Assembly: GCF_035762905.1 (NCBI RefSeq)
Contig: NZ_DASUCC010000161.1
Span: forward strand, 1-7,895
Direction: 5' to 3'
Length of the DNA stretch: 7,895 nucleotides
Source: DASYTH01 sp035762905
Lineage (GTDB): Bacteria > Actinomycetota > Actinomycetes > Mycobacteriales > Pseudonocardiaceae
A program made the translations under genes and the position numbers. Below the pieces are notes generated by a model. It did no database searches, was not told where the DNA came from, and saw only the letters and a program-made list of their open reading frames with translations. Positions 1-5,527 of the stretch are shown here, in pieces (the first letter of the stretch is position 1; each line of letters begins with the position of its first letter).

Positions 1-1
1 C

Positions 2-304
2 GCCGCGCTGGGACTGTTCGTGGCCGGGGGCGCCGTGTCGATCACGCACGGCATCAGCCAGCTGCACGACCCCGAGCCGCTGGCCTACGTCGGGGTGGGC
101 TATGCCGTGCTGGCCGTGTCCTTCCTGCTGGAGGCGGTGTCCTTCCTGCTGGCCACCGCAGGCTTGGCCGCCCATCAGATCACCGGCTCGGCCGTCCCCG
201 ACGCGCTCGGCTCGATCCTGGTCGGCGTGCTGCTCGTGGTGGTGGCCGTCGTCCTGATCAACCGCAACCGCCGGTTCCTGGTCGGACAGCAGGCTTCGTC
301 CTGA
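2..304 (+). pseudogene. Cation diffusion facilitator (CDF) transporter, 5'-partial, internally deleted and C-terminally truncated
   Basis: The reading frame is open from the window edge (first full codon at 2) to TGA at 302-304. The start of the gene is outside the window, and the GTG at 20 is internal. CDF proteins export divalent metals (Zn, Co, Fe or similar) in exchange for protons. The visible part matches the family: a helix ending in ITHGISQLHDPEPL (the family's G-x-x-x-L-x-x-PEP segment), a helix ending VSFLLEAVSFL, then SAVPDALGSILVGVLLVVVAVVLI and the post-helix motif RNRRFLVGQ. In family members I recall, about 40-45 residues lie between these two halves: a cytoplasmic loop and the start of TM5 carrying the metal-binding E-D-x-x-A-L-x-G segment. 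Here the halves are fused directly. The cytoplasmic C-terminal domain that should follow FLVGQ is also absent; the protein stops four residues later. I infer a non-functional remnant or an assembly collapse. Family call is firm, pseudogene status less so. Confidence 0.75.
116..152 (+). repeat. 16-bp in-frame direct repeat at the CDF deletion junction
   Basis: GTGTCCTTCCTGCTGG occurs at 116-131 and again at 137-152, 21 bases apart, encoding VSFLLEA-VSFLLAT. The second copy lies exactly where the CDF protein jumps from TM4 to the end of TM5. Part of the repeat is expected from the family (VSFLLEGVSFL is normal), but CTGCTGG at its end could be the homology across which the missing block was lost. 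The repeat is seen directly; its role in the deletion is inference. Confidence 0.6.
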
Positions 305-417
305 TGAGCTACCGCCGCCTAGACGACCTGATCAGCGACGCGCTCGACATCGCCCGAGCTCCCGACGACGAGGCCGAGGGCGATGGCAGCGGCGAGCAGC
401 ACGCCGCGTCCTGGTAA
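304..417 (+). CDS. Small acidic hypothetical protein, 37 aa
   Basis: ATG at 304-306 overlaps the preceding TGA by one base (TGATG arrangement), which would allow translational coupling to the CDF remnant. The frame ends in TAA at 415-417. The product starts MSYRRLDDLISDALDIARAP and continues into an acidic, Gly/Ser-rich tail ending in W. The first 18 residues could form an amphipathic helix (LDDLISDALDIAR). I recognise no family. It does not resemble the missing CDF C-terminal domain in this or the other two forward frames. It could be a real small gene, the N-terminus of a truncated gene, or chance open frame in GC-rich DNA. The stop-start coupling is the only positive evidence. Confidence 0.35.
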   Translation: MSYRRLDDLISDALDIARAPDDEAEGDGSGEQHAASW

Positions 418-430
418 CCTCTTCACATGG

Positions 431-451
431 ATACCTGCATTGCGCAGGTAT
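431..451. terminator. Perfect 8-bp inverted repeat, possible terminator or operator
   Basis: ATACCTGC (431-438) and GCAGGTAT (444-451) are exact reverse complements around a 5-base centre ATTGC. TGG at 428-430 can pair further with CCA at 453-455 across one unpaired G. It lies 13 bases after the stop of the small ORF and about 110 bases before the -10 box of the epimerase promoter. Position favours a terminator for the CDF unit. No T-run follows, which is common in actinobacteria. The symmetric AT-flanked shape also fits a repressor operator, for example one for a metal sensor serving a metal-transport locus. The sequence does not decide between these. Confidence 0.45.
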
Positions 452-482
452 GCCACAGGGCCGTGTTGGTTCCCCCCTCGGA

Positions 483-496
483 CACCACTTTTGGTG
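483..496. repeat. Short inverted repeat CACCA-CTTT-TGGTG
   Basis: CACCA (483-487) and TGGTG (492-496) flank CTTT. This is a 5-bp stem with a 4-base loop in the spacer upstream of the epimerase promoter. It is short and could be chance; it may alternatively be half of a regulatory site. Confidence 0.25.
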
Positions 497-571
497 CGTC
501 GAATCTGACGGTTCGGTGACGTGGCGTGGGGATGGCTCGGCTGGTTGAGTGGCGGGTTGTAGCGTCGAATC
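496..571 (+). repeat. 10-bp direct repeat GCGTCGAATC in the epimerase upstream region
   Basis: GCGTCGAATC is found at 496-505 and 562-571. The second copy spans the end of the -10 box and runs up to the ATG of the epimerase, so a protein bound there would cover the transcription start. A 10-base identity inside a 154-base spacer is unlikely but not impossible by chance. Function as an operator is inference. Confidence 0.35.
560..571 (+). promoter_or_regulatory. Leaderless promoter of the epimerase gene (-10 TAGCGT)
   Basis: TAGCGT at 560-565 fits the actinobacterial TANNNT -10 consensus, and exactly six bases separate it from ATG at 572, so transcription would start at or next to the A of the start codon. 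No Shine-Dalgarno sequence sits at the right distance (GGCGGG at 551-556 is 15 bases away), which agrees with a leaderless mRNA. The -35 region is weak: TCGGCT at 537-542 with a 17-base spacer. The same TANNNT-N6-start layout occurs at two other operon starts in this window, which strengthens the call. Confidence 0.6.
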
Positions 572-1639
572 ATGCGTGTGTTGATCACCGGTGGCGCGGG
601 GTTCGTTGGCTCCCATGTTGCCGATGTCCTCGCTGATCGCGGGCACGTTCCGGTGCTTGTGGACAGTCTGTTGCCCAAGGCGCACGGCGGGCGTGCGCCG
701 GGCTGGAGCGAGCGGCACGGGTTGCTGCGCGTCGACGTCCGCGATGGCGATCTGCTGGCCGATGCCCTTGCTGGCGTTGATGTGGTGTGCCATCAGGCGG
801 CGATGGTCGGGCACGGGCTTGACCCGGCCGACGCGCCGGAGTACGTGCAGCACAACGACTACGGCACCGCCGTGCTGCTCGCGGCGATGCACGCGGCCGG
901 GGTCGGGCGGCTGGTGCTGGCCTCGTCCATGGTGGTGTACGGCGAAGGGCGCTATCGGTGCCCGGCGCATGGGGTGGTTCGGCCCGGCCGGCGGCTGGAG
1001 GAGGACGTCGCGGCCGGGCGGTTCGAGCCGCGTTGCCCGCGGTGCGGCGCCGACCTCGAGCCTGGGCTGGTGCCCGAGGACGCGCCGTTCGACCCGCGCA
1101 GCAGCTACGCGGCGACCAAGGCGGCACAGGAGTATCTGGCTTCGGCGTGGGCGCGGCAGGCCGGCGGTGAGGTGTGGGCGCTGCGTTACCACAATGTGTA
1201 CGGGCCGCGGATGCCGCGCGACACGCCCTACGCGGGGGTGGCGTCGCTGTTCCGGTCGGCGCTGGAGCGCGGCGAGGCGCCGACGGTGTTGGAGGACGGG
1301 CGGCAGCGGCGTGACTTCGTGCATGTGTCCGATGTGGCGGTGGCCAACGCGCTGGCGGTGGAGACCCTCGGTGTCGCGGGGGCGCTCATCGCGGTGAACA
1401 TCTGCTCGGGCGAGCCGCACACGGTCGGTGAGCTGGCTACGCGGCTCGCCGCGGCGTGTGGTGGGCCGCCGCCGCAGGTGATCGGTGGCGCCCGGCCGGG
1501 CGACGTCCGGCATGTGGTCGCCGACCCCACCAATGCCCGCCGGCTGCTCGGTTTCCGCGCACGGGTGCCGTTCGCCGACGGGGTCGCCGGCTTCGCCACC
1601 GATCCGCTGCGCGCGCCGGCCGCGCTGGCCGGACCCTAG
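572..1639 (+). CDS. NAD-dependent epimerase/dehydratase, dTDP-L-rhamnose 4-epimerase-like
   Basis: A 355-residue extended short-chain dehydrogenase/reductase of normal length. Residues 1-31 are the Rossmann start: VLITGGAGFVGSH with GxxGxxG at 7-13, and Asp31 for the NAD ribose. Ser118/Ser119 in LASSMVVYG and Tyr179/Lys183 in YAATK form the catalytic set. RYHNVYGPR at 205-213 and RRDFVHVSDVA at 246-256 are family motifs of the substrate domain. Residues 128-161 hold an insertion with CPAH (Cys130, His133) and CPRC (Cys155, Cys158), the layout of a zinc knuckle. I recall this insertion from actinobacterial proteins annotated as dTDP-L-rhamnose 4-epimerases, hence the specific guess. The reaction would be NAD-dependent epimerization of a nucleotide sugar in the cytoplasm. 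It is transcribed alone and converges on the histidine kinase gene. The SDR call is certain; the substrate is inference. Confidence 0.85.
   Translation: MRVLITGGAGFVGSHVADVLADRGHVPVLVDSLLPKAHGGRAPGWSERHGLLRVDVRDGDLLADALAGVDVVCHQAAMVGHGLDPADAPEYVQHNDYGTAVLLAAMHAAGVGRLVLASSMVVYGEGRYRCPAHGVVRPGRRLEEDVAAGRFEPRCPRCGADLEPGLVPEDAPFDPRSSYAATKAAQEYLASAWARQAGGEVWALRYHNVYGPRMPRDTPYAGVASLFRSALERGEAPTVLEDGRQRRDFVHVSDVAVANALAVETLGVAGALIAVNICSGEPHTVGELATRLAAACGGPPPQVIGGARPGDVRHVVADPTNARRLLGFRARVPFADGVAGFATDPLRAPAALAGP
1636..1639. other. Interleaved convergent stop codons (CTAG)
   Basis: The epimerase stop TAG (1637-1639, + strand) and the histidine kinase stop TAG (1638-1636, - strand) share the palindrome CTAG. 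The two genes therefore overlap tail to tail by four bases, with no room for a terminator between them. Transcripts from each side must run into the other gene, giving antisense 3' ends. Confidence 0.9.
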
Positions 1640-2652
1640 ACGCGGGCGAGCGGGAGGCGGACCTCGAAGCGGCAGCCGGGGCCGTGGTTGTGGGCGTCGA
1701 TGCGGCCGCTGTGCGCTTCCACCAGGCCTTTGGCGATGGCCAGGCCCAGGCCGGCGCTCGCGGGCTCGTCGCGAACCGTGGACGGGGTGCGGGCGGCGGT
1801 GCCGCGGAAGGCCACGTCGAACACCCGGGACAGCTCGTTTTCCGGGATTCCCCCGCAGCCGTCGTCGACGGCCAGCACCGCCTCGCCGCCGTCGACGCCC
1901 ACCTGGATGGCCACGGTGCCGTCCGGCGGCGTGTGCCGGATCGCGTTGGATACCAGGTTGCGCACGATCCGGGCCAGCTCCGGGTCGCTGCCGAGCACCA
2001 CCGGCCAGGCCGCGGCGTTGGCAAGGACCTTGACCCGCTTGCGTTCCGCCACGGGCAGTTGGGCCCCGAGCGCGTCGGCCACCACGTCCTGCAGCGAGAC
2101 GGCGGACATGGTCAGGTGTAGTGCGCCCGCGGTGATCCGGGACCGCTCGAACAGGTCGTCGACCATGCCGGCCAGCCGCTTGGTCTCCGCGCCGATCTGG
2201 TGGGCGTAGCCGGCCAGCGGAGTGCGCAGGTCGTGGCTGATCCAGGCGACCAGCTCGCGCCGGGACGCCTCCGCCGCGCGTTCCCGGTCCCGCGCCTCGC
2301 GTTCCCAGACGCTGCGCCGCGCGATCGAGGAGCCGAGCAGGATCGCGACCGGCACGGTGACCAGCGCGACCAGCAGGCACACCAACAGCATCGTGGTCAG
2401 CGTGCTGGTGAACATGAACCCGCTGACCCCGATCACCCCGGCCACCGTCGCGGCCACCGGGATGAACACCAGCACGGTCATGTTCCTGGCGAGCGATCCC
2501 TTGCGCAACAGGTAGAGCAGCAGCACCCCGGCCACGGTGATCGGCAGGGTCAGGGCGAGCACCACGGGCAGCACGTGCAGGGCATGCTCGATCATCTTGC
2601 CGAGCGGCTCACTGGGCTCAATCACGTCCTGGGCCTCAGTAGCCGTGCTCAT
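1636..2652 (-). CDS. Two-component sensor histidine kinase with an internally shortened DHp domain
   Basis: A 338-residue membrane histidine kinase, expected to phosphorylate the response regulator encoded just upstream. Three hydrophobic segments lie at about 25-49, 59-79 and 85-108, with little extracytoplasmic sequence, so sensing is probably within or near the membrane. The H-box SHDLRTP at 139-145 carries the phospho-acceptor His140. ATP-binding motifs are present: N-box NLVSNAIRH (232-240), G1 DDGCGGIP (263-270), F-box around RVFDVAFRG (276-284), G2 GLGLAI (301-306). The odd point: PLAG (145-148) is followed directly by YAHQIGAETKRLAGMVDDLF. Against the HisKA family pattern about 18 residues are missing, namely the end of helix 1 and the turn. 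Phosphotransfer may be lost, or the sequence may be collapsed here. The ATG at 2652 overlaps the regulator gene by 17 bases; the weak GGAG upstream suggests translational coupling. Confidence 0.85.
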   Translation of the reverse strand: MSTATEAQDVIEPSEPLGKMIEHALHVLPVVLALTLPITVAGVLLLYLLRKGSLARNMTVLVFIPVAATVAGVIGVSGFMFTSTLTTMLLVCLLVALVTVPVAILLGSSIARRSVWEREARDRERAAEASRRELVAWISHDLRTPLAGYAHQIGAETKRLAGMVDDLFERSRITAGALHLTMSAVSLQDVVADALGAQLPVAERKRVKVLANAAAWPVVLGSDPELARIVRNLVSNAIRHTPPDGTVAIQVGVDGGEAVLAVDDGCGGIPENELSRVFDVAFRGTAARTPSTVRDEPASAGLGLAIAKGLVEAHSGRIDAHNHGPGCRFEVRLPLARV

Positions 2653-3322
2653 ACCGGTATCCGACTCCCCACACGGTCACGATCCGGCTGGGTTTGGCCG
2701 GCGTGTCCTCGATCTTCTCGCGCAACCGTCGCACATGGACGGTCACTGTGGACTGATCACCGAAGTCCCAGCCCCATACCTTCTCCAGCAGTTGCTCCCG
2801 GGTGAACGCCTCGCCTGGGCGGGACATCAGGAACATCAGCAGGTCGAACTCGCGGGTGGTCAGCGCGAGTTCGGCGCCGCGGATGGTGGCCCGGTGCGCG
2901 GCGAGGTCGAGCGCCAGCTCACCGTCGACCAACTCGCGGTCCTCAGGCCGCGGCGGCGTCGCGCGAGCCCGGCGCAGCACCGAGGACACCCGCAGGGCAA
3001 GCTCCCGAGGGCTGAACGGCTTGGTCACGTAGTCGTCGGCGCCCAGTTCGAGGCCGGCGATGCGGTTCTCCTCCTCGCCGAGCGCGGTCAGCATCACCAC
3101 CGGGACGGTGCTGCGCCGCCGGAGCCTGCGGCACACCTCCAGGCCGTCCATGCCCGGCAGCATGAGGTCGAGCACGACCAGGTCGGGCTGGTGTTCGGCG
3201 GCCCAGCGCAGCGCATCCTCCCCGTTGTCGGCGAGGGACACCTGGTGCCCGCCGAGCTCGAGGTAGCGGCGCACGACGTCGCGCACGTTCAGGTCGTCGT
3301 CGACGACGAGCACTCGCGTCAT
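2636..3322 (-). CDS. OmpR/PhoB-family response regulator
   Basis: A 228-residue two-domain DNA-binding response regulator of normal length. The receiver domain (1-120) has the acidic pair Asp8/Asp9, phospho-acceptor Asp52 in VVLDLMLPGMDG, Thr79 in VVMLTA and Lys101 in TKPFSP, so all switch residues are present. The winged-helix output domain (about 130-226) has LTTREFDLLMFLM, the recognition-helix region STVTVHVRRLREKIE and the C-terminal wing VWGVGYRY. It acts in the cytoplasm as a transcription factor that normally binds tandem direct repeats. The start ATG at 3322 lies 4 bases after the stop of the membrane-protein gene; GGTGA overlapping that stop can serve as ribosome binding site. It is co-transcribed with the kinase (17-base overlap). 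Its target sites are unknown, but the direct repeat at 4780-4826 in its own operon's promoter region is a candidate. Confidence 0.95.
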   Translation of the reverse strand: MTRVLVVDDDLNVRDVVRRYLELGGHQVSLADNGEDALRWAAEHQPDLVVLDLMLPGMDGLEVCRRLRRRSTVPVVMLTALGEEENRIAGLELGADDYVTKPFSPRELALRVSSVLRRARATPPRPEDRELVDGELALDLAAHRATIRGAELALTTREFDLLMFLMSRPGEAFTREQLLEKVWGWDFGDQSTVTVHVRRLREKIEDTPAKPSRIVTVWGVGYRYEHGY

Positions 3323-3326
3323 GGCA

Positions 3327-4730
3327 TCACCAGTTCGTCAGGAGCACATGGTTCACGACGAGGGCGACCGCCGCGCCCGCGGCGAGCCAACCACGCCGGG
3401 TGGATGCCGGCAGCAGCGCCGCGCCCGCCACCAACCACACCGCGAACGGTAGCCAGATCCGCTCCACCTCGGCCTTGGACAGCCCGGACAGTGTCGCGGC
3501 CACCACGGCGAGCACCGCCCCGCGCACCAGAATGATCACCGCCGACCCGTCGGCGGGCGGCCGGCCGGGCAACCCCGCGTCGAACCGCCGCGCCGCCCGC
3601 CACAGCCCGGCGGCCGCGGCCGGCCCGACCGCCAGCACCAGGCAGGCGAGATCGGCCCACACCCAGTACGCGTACGGCCGGGCGATCGCCACACTCTGGT
3701 CGTAGCGCTGCAGCACCAGAACATAGCCATCCAGCCACCAGAACCCGGCCGCCGCGAACGCCGCCACCACGGCCAGCGCCCCAGCCACCGCGGCCACGAA
3801 CGCCCGCCGGCTCCGCCGCGCCAGCACCACACCAAGCGCGATCGGCGCCAGCAACACCAGCCCGTAGGACAGAAAGATCCCGAACCCGAGCAGCACTCCA
3901 CCCGCACAGGGAATGCCGATGCCGCCGCGGCGGGCGCCGATCGCCAGCAGGGCCACCCCGGTTGCGGTCACCCCCGCGAACAGGCCGTCGGCACAGGCGC
4001 CGATCCAGACCGCGCCGGGGAGGAGGGCCACGAAGGGCAGCGCGGCGCGGGCCAGGTCGGGGCGGCCGAGGGCGGCGATGGTGACCGGGACGGCGACGGT
4101 CGCGGCGCCGGCGACGAGGACGCAGGTCACGGCGGCCCAGGCGCCACCGGACAGGCCGATGCGGTCCAGCCAGACGAAAACCAGTGTGGCGCCGGGGGGA
4201 TGACCGGCGACGTGGGTGATCCAGGAGTCGGGCTGGCCGTCGAGGATGTGGTCGGTGAACGTGCGCAGAAATTGCGGCAGGTCGGTGATCCCGGGCACCG
4301 CGTGCAGGTACTCGTCGCGGGTGGTGAGACGGCTGGCCACCCCCCGGTGCCAGCCGTCCACCAGCGCCAGCGCGAACGTCCAGGACACGGCGAGCAGGTA
4401 GCCCGCGGCCAGCGCCGCGCGCCACCGCAGCCGGGCGGCGAGCGCCGGACCCCAGGCGACGGCGGCCGCCGCGATCAACGCGGCGAGCGGGGTGCCCGGC
4501 CCGATGTGTGGCAGCCACTCGCCGAGGACCGGCCACTCGCCGAACGTCCTCGGCGCACCGGGAAAGTACGGGTCACCGGCCAGCCGGAGGTCGAGGGCGA
4601 ACCCGATCGCGAGCGCCACACCTACCAGCGCGATGGCCAGCCCGCCGGCGATCAGGTCGGCCCGCAGCGACCGGGTCCTCGGCTCGGCGGATTCGGTCGG
4701 CGCGGCCGGCCGGCCGGAGAGCAGGGGCAC
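3327..4730 (-). CDS. Polytopic membrane protein, GT-C-like putative glycosyltransferase
   Basis: A 467-residue protein with about ten to twelve hydrophobic segments (for example 26-47, 80-97, 105-124, 196-220, 228-246, 250-265, 278-303, 308-330, 358-378, 397-414, 425-440, 448-464). Between the third and fourth there is a roughly 70-residue hydrophilic region holding TTRDEYLHAVP (136-146, acidic Asp139-Glu140) and THVAGHPPGATL (172-183). An acidic motif and a His-Pro-Pro-Gly segment after the first helices resemble GT-C enzymes, which move sugars from polyprenyl-phosphate donors on the outer face. SGLSKAEVERIWLPF (415-429) near the C-terminus is a signature I recall from uncharacterized actinobacterial homologs. 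The sugar-transferase role is inference; an unknown membrane protein is the safe reading. GTG at 4730 is the most upstream start in the frame and sits six bases after a -10 box. First gene of an operon with the two-component system. Confidence 0.75.
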   Translation of the reverse strand: MPLLSGRPAAPTESAEPRTRSLRADLIAGGLAIALVGVALAIGFALDLRLAGDPYFPGAPRTFGEWPVLGEWLPHIGPGTPLAALIAAAAVAWGPALAARLRWRAALAAGYLLAVSWTFALALVDGWHRGVASRLTTRDEYLHAVPGITDLPQFLRTFTDHILDGQPDSWITHVAGHPPGATLVFVWLDRIGLSGGAWAAVTCVLVAGAATVAVPVTIAALGRPDLARAALPFVALLPGAVWIGACADGLFAGVTATGVALLAIGARRGGIGIPCAGGVLLGFGIFLSYGLVLLAPIALGVVLARRSRRAFVAAVAGALAVVAAFAAAGFWWLDGYVLVLQRYDQSVAIARPYAYWVWADLACLVLAVGPAAAAGLWRAARRFDAGLPGRPPADGSAVIILVRGAVLAVVAATLSGLSKAEVERIWLPFAVWLVAGAALLPASTRRGWLAAGAAVALVVNHVLLTNW

Positions 4731-4742
4731 CTGGGCACGGTA
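4731..4742 (-). promoter_or_regulatory. Leaderless promoter of the membrane protein/two-component operon (-10 TACCGT)
   Basis: Read on the minus strand, TACCGT (4742-4737) fits TANNNT and is followed by exactly six bases (GCCCAG) and then GTG at 4730-4728. No Shine-Dalgarno sequence precedes this GTG. The -35 region at the matching distance (CGGCAA, 4765-4760, minus strand) is weak, as expected if an activator such as the encoded response regulator helps. Confidence 0.55.
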
Positions 4743-4779
4743 ACGCCGTTGCGGCGGTGTTGCCGGACCGTGCGGGCTT

Positions 4780-4826
4780 CCGTCAGCACACCGTAAGATC
4801 TCCGCCGGCCGTCACATTTCGGTAAG
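4780..4826. promoter_or_regulatory. Tandem 18-bp imperfect direct repeat in the divergent promoter region
   Basis: CCGTCAGCACACCGTAAG (4780-4797) and CCGTCACATTTCGGTAAG (4809-4826) match at the first six and last five positions and at one central position (12 of 18), with starts 29 bases apart. They lie between the two divergent -10 boxes, in the only non-coding DNA shared by both operons. OmpR/PhoB-type regulators usually bind tandem direct repeats, so this is a plausible operator for the regulator encoded at 2636-3322. The repeat is seen; the binding is inference. Confidence 0.4.
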
Positions 4827-4861
4827 CGCCGCAAGGGTTTCAGGACTGTCCGGCGTGGACC

Positions 4862-4873
4862 TAGCGTGGCGGC
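4862..4873 (+). promoter_or_regulatory. Leaderless promoter of the GT2/DUF2064/methyltransferase/oxidoreductase operon (-10 TAGCGT)
   Basis: TAGCGT at 4862-4867, then six bases (GGCGGC), then ATG at 4874. The hexamer and the spacing are identical to those before the epimerase at 572. TTCAGG at 4839-4844 is a weak -35 candidate with a 17-base spacer. GGCGG directly before the ATG is too close to act as a Shine-Dalgarno sequence, in keeping with a leaderless transcript. Confidence 0.6.
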
Positions 4874-5527
4874 ATGGATCTCGTGGACGTGGTGCTGCCC
4901 TGCCTGGACGAGGCCGCCGCGCTACCGGCCGTGCTGGCCGCGATTCCGGCCGGCTACCGGGCGATCGTGGTGGACAACGGCTCGACGGACGGCTCCCCCG
5001 CCGCGGCGGCCGAGCACGGCGCGACCGTGGTGCACGAGCCCCGGAAGGGGTACGGGGCGGCGGTGCACACCGGGCTGGAGCACGCCACCGCGGAGATCGT
5101 CTGCTTCCTCGACGCGGACGGCTCGCTCGACCCGGCCGAGCTGCCGCGACTGGTGGCGCTGGTCGACGGCGGCCGGGCCAGGCTCGCCGTCGGCCGGCGG
5201 GTGCCGGTCGGGCGCGGCACGTGGCCGTGGCACGCCAGGGCGGGAAACCTGGCGCTGGCGGCGATCCTGCGCCGCCGGGGGCTGCCGGTGTCCGACATAG
5301 CGCCGATGCGCGCCGGCCGGCGCACCGACCTGCTCGACCTCGGTGTCCGGGACCGGGCCTTCGGCTACCCGCTGGAGCTGTTGATCCGCGCCGCGCGGGC
5401 GGGTTGGCCGGTGGTCGAGCTGGACGTGGCGTACCGGCCGCGCGCCGCGGGCACCCGGTCCAAGGTGTCCGGTTCGGTGCGCGGAACCCTGCGCGCGGTG
5501 CGGGACATGGTGGCGGTGCTGCGATGA
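4874..5527 (+). CDS. Glycosyltransferase family 2 (GT-A fold, dolichyl-phosphate mannose synthase-like)
   Basis: A 217-residue single-domain GT2 enzyme of the usual length for the short bacterial group, with no C-terminal membrane helices. Motifs in order: VVLPCLDEA (6-14), IVVDNGSTDGS (31-41) for the nucleotide, EPRKGYGAAVHTGL (55-68), the metal-binding LDADG (Asp80-x-Asp82), SDIAPMRA (140-147), FGYPLELLIRA (163-173) and GTRSKVSGS (193-201). It would transfer a sugar from a nucleotide donor, probably to a polyprenyl phosphate or other lipid acceptor at the inner face of the membrane; donor and acceptor cannot be read from the sequence. It is the first gene of the rightward operon; its TGA (5525-5527) overlaps the next ATG (5524-5526). 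A GT2 of this type next to a DUF2064 protein is a recurrent pair in bacteria. Confidence 0.9.
   Translation: MDLVDVVLPCLDEAAALPAVLAAIPAGYRAIVVDNGSTDGSPAAAAEHGATVVHEPRKGYGAAVHTGLEHATAEIVCFLDADGSLDPAELPRLVALVDGGRARLAVGRRVPVGRGTWPWHARAGNLALAAILRRRGLPVSDIAPMRAGRRTDLLDLGVRDRAFGYPLELLIRAARAGWPVVELDVAYRPRAAGTRSKVSGSVRGTLRAVRDMVAVLR

Noticed and set aside
319..678. Minus-strand 119-codon open frame over the epimerase promoter
   Set aside because: No domain, low-complexity composition, overlaps the start of a well-supported gene and its promoter.
332..2380. Long minus-strand open frame of 682 codons across the epimerase and kinase genes
   Set aside because: Arg/Pro/Gly-rich shadow translation without any domain. 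It runs antisense to the epimerase and out of frame with the kinase, both of which have clear motifs.
4739..4752. GTAACG-CCGTTG as a possible MtrA-type binding site
   Set aside because: Only one good half-site (GTAAC at 4740-4744), and it overlaps the -10 box; too little to call.
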